64,000 nt of DNA from Catellatospora bangladeshensis (GCF_016862575.1 NZ_BONF01000045.1:38305-102304), one strand, 5' to 3'; counted from the stretch's first letter, positions 47,007 through 56,011 are shown. Numbers and translations are program-made. The notes: generated by a model from the sequence alone, not told the origin.

Positions 47007-49784
47007 ATGACGAGCCCCGCCGAGCGGCACCCGGAAACCGGGAAGGCCGCCCGACCAGCCCGACCAGCGACCCCTCCGGAAGGCCGTAAGTCACCCGTGC
47101 TCACCCCGTTGGTCGGCGAGTTCGCCGCCGGGCTCAGCTTCGCCCTCGACCCGTTCCAGATCACCGCCTGCGCCGCGCTGGAGCGGGGCAGCGGCGTGCT
47201 GGTCTGCGCGCCCACCGGCGCGGGCAAGACCGTGGTCGGCGAGTTCGCCGTGCACCTGGCCCTGCAGCAGGGCCGCAAGTGCTTCTACACGACGCCGATC
47301 AAGGCGCTGTCCAACCAGAAGTACCACGACCTGGTGCAGCGCCACGGCGCGGACAAGGTCGGCCTGCTGACCGGCGACAACTCCATCAACGGCGACGCGC
47401 CGGTGGTCGTGATGACCACCGAGGTGCTGCGCAACATGCTGTACGTGGGCTCGTCGGCGCTGCAGAACCTGTCCTACGTGGTCATGGACGAGGTGCACTA
47501 CCTGGCCGACCGGTTCCGGGGGGCCGTGTGGGAGGAGGTCATCATCCACCTGCCCGCCTCGGTCACGCTGGTGTCGCTGTCGGCGACCGTGTCCAATGCC
47601 GAGGAGTTCGCCGACTGGCTGGTGACCGTACGCGGCCGGACCGAGGTCGTGGTGAGCGAGCACCGGCCGGTGCCGCTGTGGCAGCACATGCTCGTCGGCA
47701 AGCGCATGTTCGACCTGTTCCACGACTCCGAGGCCGCGCGCGCCCACGAGGTGCACCCCGAGCTGCTGCGCTACACGCGCGAGCTGGGGCGCCGGCTGGA
47801 GCTGGGCGAGATCCGGCGCGGCCGCGGCCCGCGCAACCGGCGCGGCCCGGCGGTGAACCGGCCCGACATCGTGGACCGGCTCGACGGCGAGGGCCTGCTC
47901 CCGGCGATCATGTTCGTGTTCAGCCGGGCCGGCTGCGACGCGGCCGTGCAGCAGTGCCTGCAGTCCGGGCTGCGGCTGACCTCGCCGGAGGAGCGGGTCG
48001 AGATCCGCGAGGTGGTGGAGCGGCGCATCGCCAACATCCCGAACGAGGACCTGGCCGCGCTGGGCTACTGGGACTGGCTGGACGGGCTGGAGCGGGGCCT
48101 GGCCGCGCACCACGCGGGCATGCTGCCGGCCTTCAAGGAGGTCGTCGAGGAGCTGTTCGTGCGCGGCCTGGTCAAGGCGGTGTTCGCGACCGAGACGCTG
48201 GCGCTGGGCATCAACATGCCGGCCCGCTGCGTGGTGCTGGAGCGGCTGGTCAAGTACAACGGCGAGGCCCACGTGGACCTGACGCCGGGGGAGTACACGC
48301 AGCTCACCGGCCGGGCCGGGCGGCGCGGCATCGACGTCGAGGGCCACGCGGTGGTGGTCTGGACGCCGGACGTGGACCCGCGCCACGTGGCCGGTCTCGC
48401 CTCCACCCGGACGTATCCGCTGCGGTCGAGCTTCCGGCCGTCGTACAACATGGCGGTGAACCTGGTCGGCTCGGTGGGCGCCGGGCGCGCCCGGGACCTG
48501 CTGGAGTCGTCGTTCGCGCAGTTCCAGGCGGACCGCTCGGTGGTCGGCCTGGCCCGCCAGGTGCAGAAGAACAACGAGGTGCTGGCCGTCTACGACACCG
48601 AGCTGGCCTGCGAGCACGGCGACTTCGCGGAGTACTTCGCGCTGCGGGTACGCATCGCCGAGCGGGAGAAGCAGCTGTCGCGCAACAGCCAGCAGGAGCG
48701 GCGCGCGCAGGCGGTCGAGTCGCTGGAGCAGCTCAAGATCGGTGATGTGATCCGCATCCCCTCGGGCAAGCACGCGGGCCTGGCCATCGTGCTCGACCCG
48801 GGCGTGGGCGGCTTCGGCGAGCCGCGCCCGGTGGTACTGACCGAGGACCGCTGGGCCGGCCGGATCTCGGCGGGCGAGTTCGCGGGCGCGGTCGACGTGC
48901 TGGGCCGGGTGCGGGTGCCGCGGCACTTCAACCACCGGGCCCCGGCCGAGCGCCGCGACCTGGCCGCCACGCTGCGCAACCTGGACCTCGCGCGCGGCGG
49001 CGGCCAGCGGCGGCGGCGCGGCAACGGCAGCCACGAGGACAAGGAGCTGCTGGCGCTGCGCAAGGCGATGCGGGCGCACCCGTGCCACGCCTGCCCGGAG
49101 CGGGAGGACCACGCCCGCTGGGCCGAGCGGCGGCAGCGGCTGTTCCGCGACACCGAGGGCCTGCGGGACAAGGTGAGCAATCGCACCGGCTCGCTGGCGC
49201 GCACCTTCGACCGCATCTGCGAGCTGCTCACCGAGCGCGGCTACCTGGGCGCCGACGGCGAGGTCACCGCGCCCGGCCGGATGCTGGCCCGGATCTGGAC
49301 CGAGGCGGACCTGCTGGTGGCCGAGTGCCTGCGCACCGGCGTGTGGGAGGGGCTGCAGCCGCACGAGCTGGCCGCGGCGGTCTCCGTGGTGCTGTACGAG
49401 GCCCGCCGCGACGCCGACGAGCAGGCCTCCGTGCCGCGCGGGGTGGTGGCGTCGGCCGTCGACGCGACCGTGCGCACCTTCTACCAGCTGGCTGTGGACG
49501 AGCGGCGGCTCGGCCTGGCGCAGACCCGGGAGCCCGACCTCGGCTTCGTCTGGCCGATGTACCGCTGGGCCAAGGGCGAGCCGCTGGCGAAGGTCCTCGC
49601 GAGCGGGCACAGCCTGGAGGGGGACATGCCGGCGGGCGACTTTGTCCGATGGGCGAGACAGGTCATCGATCTTCTCGGACAGATTGCGGACGCTACCGGT
49701 GCACCATCCGAGCTGCGTGAGACCGCTCGGGAGGCGATGAACGCGGTCAATAGAGGCGTACTTGCGTATACTGCGGTCGTCTGA
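47007..49784 (+). CDS. helY: HelY-type DEAD/DEAH helicase (Ski2-like)
   Basis: This 925-residue nucleic-acid helicase has Walker A LVCAPTGAGKTVVGE, the TTPIKALSNQKYHD motif Ia, DEVH in VVMDEVHYLAD, SATVSN (motif III) and the QLTGRAGRRGID motif VI. The C-terminal half includes the helical region and a Cys motif in HPCHACPEREDHARW. The architecture matches mycobacterial HelY (Rv2092c), whose gene also lies near tatC. ATG 47007 fixes the N-terminus; the open frame upstream is the shadow of the HAD gene. Confidence 0.95.
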   Translation: MTSPAERHPETGKAARPARPATPPEGRKSPVLTPLVGEFAAGLSFALDPFQITACAALERGSGVLVCAPTGAGKTVVGEFAVHLALQQGRKCFYTTPIKALSNQKYHDLVQRHGADKVGLLTGDNSINGDAPVVVMTTEVLRNMLYVGSSALQNLSYVVMDEVHYLADRFRGAVWEEVIIHLPASVTLVSLSATVSNAEEFADWLVTVRGRTEVVVSEHRPVPLWQHMLVGKRMFDLFHDSEAARAHEVHPELLRYTRELGRRLELGEIRRGRGPRNRRGPAVNRPDIVDRLDGEGLLPAIMFVFSRAGCDAAVQQCLQSGLRLTSPEERVEIREVVERRIANIPNEDLAALGYWDWLDGLERGLAAHHAGMLPAFKEVVEELFVRGLVKAVFATETLALGINMPARCVVLERLVKYNGEAHVDLTPGEYTQLTGRAGRRGIDVEGHAVVVWTPDVDPRHVAGLASTRTYPLRSSFRPSYNMAVNLVGSVGAGRARDLLESSFAQFQADRSVVGLARQVQKNNEVLAVYDTELACEHGDFAEYFALRVRIAEREKQLSRNSQQERRAQAVESLEQLKIGDVIRIPSGKHAGLAIVLDPGVGGFGEPRPVVLTEDRWAGRISAGEFAGAVDVLGRVRVPRHFNHRAPAERRDLAATLRNLDLARGGGQRRRRGNGSHEDKELLALRKAMRAHPCHACPEREDHARWAERRQRLFRDTEGLRDKVSNRTGSLARTFDRICELLTERGYLGADGEVTAPGRMLARIWTEADLLVAECLRTGVWEGLQPHELAAAVSVVLYEARRDADEQASVPRGVVASAVDATVRTFYQLAVDERRLGLAQTREPDLGFVWPMYRWAKGEPLAKVLASGHSLEGDMPAGDFVRWARQVIDLLGQIADATGAPSELRETAREAMNAVNRGVLAYTAVV

Positions 49785-49869
49785 CCGAGTTGCTTGCCGA
49801 AACGACTCTCCGGAATCATGCAAGAAAGTGAGCGCTACTTAGCTTGCATGAGCTGAAAGGGTCGGGCGG

Positions 49870-50721
49870 ATGGCCGACGTTCATCACTTCACCCACGGTC
49901 TGATCACCCCGGGCGTCGCGTACGCGCTGTCCATCCTGGGCTCGACCCTGGGGTTGATCTGCACCGCCCGGATGCGCACCGCCACCACCGGCAAGCAGCG
50001 CTTCTGGTGGCTGGTGCTCGCGGCGTGGGCGCTGGGCGGCACGGCGATCTGGGCCATGCACTTCATGGCCATGCTGGGCTTCTCGGTGATGGGCACCCAG
50101 ATCCGCTACGACATCCCGCGCACCGCGCTGAGCGCGGTGGTCGCGATCGTGGTGGTCGGCATCGGCCTGTTCATCGTCGGCTTCGGGCGGCCCAACGTCG
50201 GCCGGATCGTGGTCGGCGGCGTCTTCACCGGCGTCGGCGTGGCCGGCATGCACTATCTGGGCATGTTCGCGATGCGCCTGGACGGCGAGGTGTCCTACGA
50301 CACGAGCCTGGTCGCCGCCTCGGTGATCATCGCCGTGGTGGCCGCGAGCGTCGCGCTCTGGTTCACCGTCGTGCTGACCCGGCCGCTGGCGATCGCCGGC
50401 GCGGCGCTGGTGATGGGCGTGGCGGTGTGCGGCATGCACTACACCGGCATGGCCGCCATGTCGGTCCGGCTGACCGAGCCGACGCTGTCCGTCGGCGGCG
50501 CCTCGGCGGTGAACCTGCTGGTGCCGATCGGCGTGCTGGTGCTGCTGGTCATCGGCGGTCTGGTCTTCGCCATCGGCGCGGCGCCGACCGCGGAGGACCT
50601 GGCCGCCCGGGAGTACCTGGACAAGGTGCAGGCGGCCCGCGAGCAGGCCGCGATCGGCGCGCAGCGGGCCACCGTGCGCCGCCCGACCGCGTTCACCCCG
50701 CGCGGCGGCAACAACAACTGA
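49870..50721 (+). CDS. MHYT-domain integral membrane protein
   Basis: This 283-residue protein has about seven membrane helices carrying the MHYT signature three times (AMHFMAMLGFSVMG, GMHYLGMFAMRLD, GMHYTGMAAMSV). MHYT domains are proposed to bind copper and to sense O2, CO or NO. There is no fused output domain; the C-terminus is a short cytoplasmic tail (EDLAAREYLDKVQAAREQAA). It may therefore act as a stand-alone sensor or a metal-handling protein. The start is ATG 49870 behind a GG-rich stretch. Confidence 0.9.
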   Translation: MADVHHFTHGLITPGVAYALSILGSTLGLICTARMRTATTGKQRFWWLVLAAWALGGTAIWAMHFMAMLGFSVMGTQIRYDIPRTALSAVVAIVVVGIGLFIVGFGRPNVGRIVVGGVFTGVGVAGMHYLGMFAMRLDGEVSYDTSLVAASVIIAVVAASVALWFTVVLTRPLAIAGAALVMGVAVCGMHYTGMAAMSVRLTEPTLSVGGASAVNLLVPIGVLVLLVIGGLVFAIGAAPTAEDLAAREYLDKVQAAREQAAIGAQRATVRRPTAFTPRGGNNN

Positions 50722-50734
50722 GCGCCCCCTTCCC

Positions 50735-50785
50735 GATCGAAGCTCCCGTCCCGCGGCTCCAGCCGCGGGGGCGGGAGCTTCGATC
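50735..50785 (+). terminator. Terminator after the MHYT gene
   Basis: GATCGAAGCTCCCG (50735-50748) pairs with CGGGAGCTTCGATC (50772-50785), and the inner arms CCCGCGGCT and AGCCGCGGG pair as well. The outer arm CGAAGCTCCCG is shared with the terminator at 57619. Confidence 0.82.
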
Positions 50786-50842
50786 ATGCGGGGGTACGCG
50801 CGCCGCCCGGCGGTGTCCGGCCCGTGTGGCAGGCTGTTGCGC

Positions 50843-51760
50843 ATGACCGCACCCCTGCTCGCCATCGACGCGCCCAGCCTGTACTTCCGCGCCTTCCACG
50901 GCGTGCCCGCCAAGGCGGCGATGGCCCCGGACGGCACCCCGGTCAACGCCGTGCGCGGCTTCCTGGACATGGTCACCACGCTGGTCAAGGGCCGCCGGCC
51001 GGGGCGGCTGGTGTGCGCGCTGGACAACGACTGGCGCCCGGCCTGGCGGGTCGCGCTGATCGGGACGTACAAGACGCACCGGCTGGCGCCGCAGGGCGGC
51101 GAGGAGGTGCCCGACGAGCTGGTGCCGCAGGTCGAGCTGCTGCTCCAGGTGCTCGACGCGTTCGGCATCGTGGCGTACGGGGTGGACGGCAACGAGGCCG
51201 ACGACGTGCTCGGCACGCTCGCCGCGACGGCGCCCGCGCCGGTCGAGGTGGTCTCCGGCGACCGGGACCTGTTCCAGCTGGTCGACGACGCGCGCGGGGT
51301 GCGCCTGCTCTACGTCGGCCGGGGCGTGGCCAAGCTGGAGGACTGCGACGAGGCCGCCGTGCTGGAGAAGTACGGCGTCCCCGCCAACGGTTACGCGGAC
51401 TTCGCGGCGCTGCGCGGCGACCCGAGCGACGGCCTGCCCGGCGTGGCCGGGGTGGGGGAGAAGACCGCCGCCCGCCTGGTGTCCCGCTACGGCAGCCTCG
51501 ACGCGATCGTCGCGGCCGCCGCCGACCCGGCTTCCGACTTCGCACCCGGCGTCCGGAACAAGCTCGCCGCGGCGGCCGACTACCTGCTGGTCGCGCCGAA
51601 GGTGGTGCGGGTGGCGACCGACCTGAAGCTGCCCGAGCACGACCTGACCCTGCCCGCCGCGCCGCGCGACCCGGACCGCCTGCTGGCCCTGGCCGAGCAG
51701 TGGAACCTGGCCAGCCCCTGCAAGCGGCTGGTGGACGCGCTGGCGGCGAACGCCGCCTGA
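50843..51760 (+). CDS. 5'-3' exonuclease (FEN/PIN type)
   Basis: This 305-residue nuclease resembles the 5'-3' exonuclease domain of DNA polymerase I without the polymerase. It has LLAIDAPSLYFRAFHG, GNEADDVLGTLA and VSGDRDLFQLV, which contain the clustered metal-binding acidic residues, and the helix-three-turn-helix DNA-binding motif GVAGVGEKTAARLVSRYG. The start is ATG 50843. A stand-alone gene of this type beside helY is also seen in mycobacteria (Rv2090), so it is likely involved in flap or primer processing. Confidence 0.9.
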   Translation: MTAPLLAIDAPSLYFRAFHGVPAKAAMAPDGTPVNAVRGFLDMVTTLVKGRRPGRLVCALDNDWRPAWRVALIGTYKTHRLAPQGGEEVPDELVPQVELLLQVLDAFGIVAYGVDGNEADDVLGTLAATAPAPVEVVSGDRDLFQLVDDARGVRLLYVGRGVAKLEDCDEAAVLEKYGVPANGYADFAALRGDPSDGLPGVAGVGEKTAARLVSRYGSLDAIVAAAADPASDFAPGVRNKLAAAADYLLVAPKVVRVATDLKLPEHDLTLPAAPRDPDRLLALAEQWNLASPCKRLVDALAANAA

Positions 51761-51825
51761 CCGTCCCGCGCGTCGGCATAACCTCCGCCCGGCCGGGCAT
51801 ACGCTTGGAAAAGCGGAGGTAGACG

Positions 51826-52311
51826 GTGAGCGACATCGACGCGAGCGGGCAGCAGCACCCGGCGGAGGACCCGCACAAGCAGTGGAACCGCAACTACTCG
51901 GAGCTGCTGCAGGAACTGCGCGTGGCGCAGACGGGCGTGCAGATCCTGTTCGCGTTCCTGCTGACGCTGCCGTTCTCAGTCGGCTTCGAGAAGATCACCG
52001 GCAGCGAGCGGGTGCTGTACGTGGTGACGTTCATCTGCAGCGCGATCGCGGCGGCGCTGCTCATCGCCCCGGTGAGCTACCACCGGCTGGCGTTCCGGGA
52101 GGGCCGTAAGCCGCAGATCGTGCGCACCGCGCACCGGCTCGCCCAGTGCGGGCTCTTCTTCGAGATGGCCGCGATCGTCCTGGCCATCTACCTGGTGGTC
52201 GAGGTGGTCGCGGGAGTCCGCTGGGCAGCGCTCCTGGGTGCCGGGATGGCCCTGTTCTACATCCTGATGTGGTACGTCCTCCCCCTGGTCACCCGCCCCG
52301 ACCGCGACTGA
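51826..52311 (+). CDS. DUF6328-like membrane protein
   Basis: This 161-residue protein has an N-terminal amphipathic part (KQWNRNYSELLQELRVAQTG) and four membrane helices between about residues 45 and 155, with YHRLAFREGRKPQIVRTAH between helices two and three. I believe it matches the DUF6328 family, but I cannot check. GTG 51826 follows GGAGGTAGAC. No function is known to me. It is convergent with the stress protein gene across a region rich in hairpins. Confidence 0.8.
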   Translation: MSDIDASGQQHPAEDPHKQWNRNYSELLQELRVAQTGVQILFAFLLTLPFSVGFEKITGSERVLYVVTFICSAIAAALLIAPVSYHRLAFREGRKPQIVRTAHRLAQCGLFFEMAAIVLAIYLVVEVVAGVRWAALLGAGMALFYILMWYVLPLVTRPDRD

Positions 52312-52372
52312 CCCCGCACGCCCGCCGCCCGCCGCCCACACCGCCGCCCACGCCCAGCCCCGCCCCCACCCC

Positions 52373-52433
52373 GTCGATCATGAACTTAGGTGCGTGTTCG
52401 GCGGCGTGTCGCGCCCCTAACTTCATGATCGAC
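52373..52433. repeat. Intergenic palindrome, family 2
   Basis: Arms 52373-52394 and 52412-52433 pair at 20 of 22 positions, beginning GTCGATCATGAA and ending TTCATGATCGAC, with a 17-base loop. The GATC-rich ends recall the pafA hairpin at 36682 and the family 1 ends. Confidence 0.82.
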
Positions 52434-52446
52434 GAAGGACGACGCG

Positions 52447-52513
52447 CAAGATCGGTGGTTCGTGTCGGGAAGTGCGCCCAGACCGCGGGATGTGACACGA
52501 AACGGCGATCTTG
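52447..52513. repeat. Intergenic palindrome, family 1, copy D
   Basis: CAAGATCGGTGGTTCGTGTC (52447-52466) pairs at 17 of 20 positions with GACACGAAACGGCGATCTTG (52494-52513). The TTCGTGTC core is shared with the copies at 12027 and 46119, and the CAAGATC end with 12108 and 38310. Confidence 0.8.
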
Positions 52514-52576
52514 ACGCGCTGGCGGCGCGGCGGAGCGGCACCGTGGTCGGGTCGTGCTCGGGACCCGGACATGCGG

Positions 52577-52615
52577 GAAGCCCGGCTTGTTTCACTGGGA
52601 AACATGTCGGGCTTC
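52577..52615 (-). terminator. Terminator of the stress protein gene
   Basis: GAAGCCCG (52577-52584) pairs with CGGGCTTC (52608-52615), and TGTTTC (52588-52593) pairs with GAAACA (52599-52604), giving a bulged stem-loop 47 bp past the stop of the gene at 52662. Confidence 0.7.
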
Positions 52616-52661
52616 GACTTCAGGATAGGTCCGGTATTTCGGTAATGTCAACCCTCTGTTT

Positions 52662-53564
52662 CTAGGTGAGGGTGAAGTGGTCGTCGCGGCGGTGGGCGAC
52701 GACGACGGGGCAGCCGGCGTGGTGGATGAGGGCCTGGCTGACCGAGCCGAGCAGCAGGCCGGTGAAGCCGCCCAGGCCGCGGCAGCCGACGACGACCATG
52801 AGCGCGCCCATGGACTGCTCGGTGAGCGCGGCGGCGGCCGACGACTCGACCGTGACGCGGTGCAGATCGATGTGCGGGTGCTGGTCGTGCCAGCCTGCCA
52901 GCGAGGTGTCCAGCACCGACTGCTCCTGGTCGCGCAGCGTGTCCACGTCGTACACGAACGGCATGCCGGCCGCCCCGGTGGTGATCGGGCCCATCCAGGC
53001 GTGCACGGCGGTGATGCCGCAGCCCCGGAGCTCGGCCTCGGCGAAGGCGAACGCGAGCGCGGTGCCCGACTGCGGCGAGCCGTCCACGCCCACCACGATG
53101 CGGCCCACCGCACCCTGGCCGGCCCGCTCCGGCGGCGCGGGCGGGCGGACCACCACCACCGTGCTCTTGCCGTGCATGGCCACCTGGAGGCTCGTGGAGC
53201 CGAGCATCAGGTCGTGGAAGCCCCCGTGGCCCCGGCTGCCGACCACCACCATGGACGCGGTCTCGGACTCCCTGATCAGACCGTGGGCGGGGTCGTCGCG
53301 CAGCACCTCGGCGGTGAGCGTGACGTCGGGGCGCTGCTCGCGCACCTCGGCCATGGCGTGCTCGGTGACCTTGTGCCCGGCCGAGGTGAGCGCGACGTCC
53401 TCGGTGCTGCTGCCCTCGCGCGGGCCGGGGTCCTCGCTCACGTACACGATCTTCAGGGGCAGGCCGCGCAGCGCCGCCTCGTCGGCCGCCCAATGCAGCG
53501 CCACCGTGGCGGCGGGGGAGCCGTCCACGCCCACCACCACCGGACCGGTCAGCTCGACGGTCAT
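52662..53564 (-). CDS. Tandem universal stress protein
   Basis: This 300-residue protein contains two UspA domains (about 8-145 and 158-295). Each has a G-x2-G-x9-GS ATP-binding motif: VVGSRGHGGFHDLMLGSTS and VVGCRGLGGFTGLLLGSVS, so both halves may bind nucleotide. VVVGVDGSPAATVALHWA and IVVGVDGSPQSGTALAFA open the two domains. Such tandem forms are common in actinomycetes and rise during hypoxia or stationary phase. The start is ATG 53564. Confidence 0.93.
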   Translation of the reverse strand: MTVELTGPVVVGVDGSPAATVALHWAADEAALRGLPLKIVYVSEDPGPREGSSTEDVALTSAGHKVTEHAMAEVREQRPDVTLTAEVLRDDPAHGLIRESETASMVVVGSRGHGGFHDLMLGSTSLQVAMHGKSTVVVVRPPAPPERAGQGAVGRIVVGVDGSPQSGTALAFAFAEAELRGCGITAVHAWMGPITTGAAGMPFVYDVDTLRDQEQSVLDTSLAGWHDQHPHIDLHRVTVESSAAAALTEQSMGALMVVVGCRGLGGFTGLLLGSVSQALIHHAGCPVVVAHRRDDHFTLT

Positions 53565-53707
53565 CGCACGCCTCCCTGCGATCGCCTGGCCGCTACCACC
53601 ACTATGTCCCCTTTCGGGCCCGGTGGCGGCGAAACCGCATGAGCTTGCCCACAGAGCCGCAGCTCAGCGGCTCGCGGCTCAGGCGGCGGCCGGTTAGGGT
53701 CGCGCGC

Positions 53708-54214
53708 ATGCAGTACTGGTGGGCCCGCGTCCCGTTCGGTCTGGTGTTGACGTTCGGCATGCCCGCGGTCATCGCCTTCCTGTGGCTCAAGGTGCCCGAC
53801 GTCTGGCACGGCCGGTCCCGCTGGACGTCGCCGGACCACGCCGGGAACGAGGGCCGCCTCTACCGGATCCACCCGCGCAGTTACGTGACGGGGATCCTCC
53901 CGCTCACCGCGCTGGCCGGAGCGCTCACGGCGCTGGGCATGACGCTGGCCCAGGAGTGGTGGTTGCGGGTGGGGCTGTTCCGGGTGACGATCCTGCTGGC
54001 CGCGCTCGCGGTGCCGCTGACCGTGCTGCAATGGGTGGTCAACGCGTTCAACCGTCCGGCGATGCTGGTGCCGCCGGTGTATCGGCACCTGCCGGGGTGG
54101 GTGGGGCAGCGCTGGCCGCGCCTGCGTACCAAGGGCATGGCTCCGCCGGAGACCGCCGCCACCCGCCGCGCCGCGCGGCGTGCCCGGCGCCGGGCCGCTG
54201 CGGGCCGGGCCTGA
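53708..54214 (+). CDS. Small membrane protein of unknown function
   Basis: This 168-residue protein has three to four membrane helices (VPFGLVLTFGMPAVIAFLWL near the N-terminus, ILPLTALAGALTALGMTLA and VTILLAALAVPLTVLQWVV) and a very basic C-terminal tail (ATRRAARRARRRAAAGRA). ATG 53708 (MQYWWARVPFG) is preferred over the longer frame from 53639, whose first residues are not hydrophobic. I do not recognise a family. It is divergent from the stress protein gene. Confidence 0.75.
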   Translation: MQYWWARVPFGLVLTFGMPAVIAFLWLKVPDVWHGRSRWTSPDHAGNEGRLYRIHPRSYVTGILPLTALAGALTALGMTLAQEWWLRVGLFRVTILLAALAVPLTVLQWVVNAFNRPAMLVPPVYRHLPGWVGQRWPRLRTKGMAPPETAATRRAARRARRRAAAGRA

Positions 54215-54257
54215 ATCCGGACGGGTGCGATTCCCTAACGGCCGTTAAGCTGGCTCC

Positions 54258-55406
54258 ATGTCCAGCGTTACCCGCCTGCTTCCCACCCCCGAAGCACACG
54301 ACCTGCTCGAACTCACCCGCGAACTGGCGGACAAGGAGCTCGCGCCGCATGCCGACGACTTCGAGGCACGCGGGGAGTTCCCCCGCGAGCTGATCCGCAC
54401 CCTGGGCCGCTCCGGCCTGCTCGGCCTGCCCTACTCCGCCGAGTACGGCGGCGCGGAGCAGCCGTACGAGGTCTACCTCCAGGTGCTGGAGATCCTCGCC
54501 AGCCGCTGGGTCGGCATCGCCGAGGCGGTCAGCGTGCACACCCTGGCCTGCTACCCGGTGGCCCACCACGGCACCCCCGAGCAGCGCGAGCGCTGGCTGC
54601 CCGACATGATCGGCGGCGAGCTGCTCGGCGCGTACTGCCTTTCCGAGCCCGCCGGCGGCTCCGACGCGGCGAACCTGACCACCAAGGCCGTCCGCGAGGG
54701 CGACGCGTTCCGGGTCACCGGGACCAAGGCGTGGATCACTCACGCGGGCGTGGCCGACTTCTACAACCTGTTCGTACGCACCGGCGGCCCCGGCCCCAAG
54801 GGCATCTCCTGCCTGCTCGCCGAGGCGGGCACGCCCGGCCTGAACCCGCAGGCGCGGGAGAAGACGATGGGCCTGCGCTCGTCGCCGGTGGCGCAGATCG
54901 CGCTCGACGGCGCGGAGGTCCCGGCCGAGCGGCTGATCGGCGCCGAGGGCGAGGGTTTCCGGATCGCCATGGGCGCGCTGGACTCGGGCCGGCTCGGCAT
55001 CGCCGCATGCGCGATCGGCCTGGCCCAGGGCGCGCTGGACTACGCGGTGAACTACGCCCGCGAGCGGGTGCAGTTCGGCAAGCCCATCATCGACCTGCAG
55101 GGGCTCGGCTTCATGCTGGCCGACGCGTCGACGCAGCTCGCCGCGGCGCGGGCGCTGATGCTGCACGCCGCGCGGCTGCGCGACGCGGGCCTGCCGTACT
55201 CGATCGAGGCGGCGAAGACCAAGCTGTTCGCCACCGACATGGCGATGCAGGTGACCACGGACGCGGTGCAGGTGCTGGGTGGGGCGGGCTACGTGGCCGA
55301 CCACCCGGTCGAGCGTTACTTCCGCGAGGCGAAGGTGCTGCAGATCGTCGAGGGCACCAACCAGATCCAGCGTATGGTCATCGCCCGCTCGCTGGCCCGC
55401 GACTGA
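54258..55406 (+). CDS. Acyl-CoA dehydrogenase
   Basis: This 382-residue FAD enzyme introduces a C2-C3 double bond into an acyl-CoA. AYCLSEPAGGSDAANL and KAWITHAGVADFYNLF form the FAD-binding beta domain. The C-terminal helical domain carries QIVEGTNQIQRMVIARSLA, where the Glu is in the usual catalytic-base position for this class. It is of typical length (about 380). It stands alone, with a strong terminator after it, so its substrate chain length cannot be guessed from context. Confidence 0.95.
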   Translation: MSSVTRLLPTPEAHDLLELTRELADKELAPHADDFEARGEFPRELIRTLGRSGLLGLPYSAEYGGAEQPYEVYLQVLEILASRWVGIAEAVSVHTLACYPVAHHGTPEQRERWLPDMIGGELLGAYCLSEPAGGSDAANLTTKAVREGDAFRVTGTKAWITHAGVADFYNLFVRTGGPGPKGISCLLAEAGTPGLNPQAREKTMGLRSSPVAQIALDGAEVPAERLIGAEGEGFRIAMGALDSGRLGIAACAIGLAQGALDYAVNYARERVQFGKPIIDLQGLGFMLADASTQLAAARALMLHAARLRDAGLPYSIEAAKTKLFATDMAMQVTTDAVQVLGGAGYVADHPVERYFREAKVLQIVEGTNQIQRMVIARSLARD

Positions 55407-55418
55407 CCCGCTGAGCAG

Positions 55419-55463
55419 CGCCGATCCGGGTGCGTGGCGTAGGCCGCCGCACCCGGATCGGCG
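55419..55463 (+). terminator. Terminator after the acyl-CoA dehydrogenase gene
   Basis: A perfect 16-bp stem (55419-55434 with 55448-55463) with a 13-base loop is followed by TTTCCTGTTG, closer than usual here to a classical intrinsic terminator. Confidence 0.87.
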
Positions 55464-55534
55464 TTTCCTGTTGTGCCCGCGGCGCCCGGGTGGTTCAATT
55501 CCTACAAAGCCGCTAGGAAAAGCAGGTGATTTGG

Positions 55535-56011
55535 ATGATCGTGGCCGCCGGGGTCCGTGCGGACCATCTGACGACGGCGCGCAGGCTGGCCGCCCGCCCG
55601 GACGACTGGGACGTCGCACCGCGCTTCGATCCGGCCCAGCGCTGGTATCACCGCCTGCTCGACGAGCCCGGCCTGGAGGCCTGGCTGCTCACCTGGCTGC
55701 CCGGCCAGCAGACCGACCTGCACGACCACGGCGGCAGCGCGGGCGCGTTCGTCGTGGTCAGCGGCACGCTGACCGAGCGCACCGTGCACGTGCCGTCCGG
55801 CGGGGACGCCACGCTCGTCGAGCGGGCGCTGCCGTCCGGCGCCGGCCGGCAGTTCGGTGAGCACCACGTGCACCAGATCGTCAACGCCGGGCTGGTGCCC
55901 GCGGTGAGCGTGCACGTGTACGGGCCGGAGCTGAGGACGATGACGCGTTTCCGGCTGGAGCGCGGGCGGCTGGTCGTGGCCGCCGTCGACCGGGCGGGGG
56001 CACAGTGGTGA
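55535..56011 (+). CDS. Cysteine dioxygenase family protein
   Basis: This 158-residue cupin is likely to oxidise the thiol of cysteine (or a related thiol) to a sulfinate using Fe(II) and O2. The two metal-binding histidines are in LHDHGGSAGAFVVVSG, and a third lies in GEHHVHQIVNAG, the H-x-H plus H set of the family. ATG 55535 lies 6 bases after AGGTGA. Its stop overlaps the rhodanese start by 4 bases, so the two enzymes are probably produced together for sulfur handling. Confidence 0.88.
   Translation: MIVAAGVRADHLTTARRLAARPDDWDVAPRFDPAQRWYHRLLDEPGLEAWLLTWLPGQQTDLHDHGGSAGAFVVVSGTLTERTVHVPSGGDATLVERALPSGAGRQFGEHHVHQIVNAGLVPAVSVHVYGPELRTMTRFRLERGRLVVAAVDRAGAQW

Larger units (their letters stand above)
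52312..52661. other. Hairpin-rich convergent intergenic region
   Basis: This 350-bp gap contains three separate inverted repeats (52373-52433, 52447-52513, 52577-52615), and no gene is supported here. The first 60 bases are C-rich and without recognisable signals. Confidence 0.8.

Noticed and set aside
52588..52604. parS-like sequence TGTTTCACTGGGAAACA
   Set aside because: It resembles the ParB site TGTTTCACGTGAAACA but is one base longer, with a mismatched centre, and is explained as the inner stem of a terminator hairpin.
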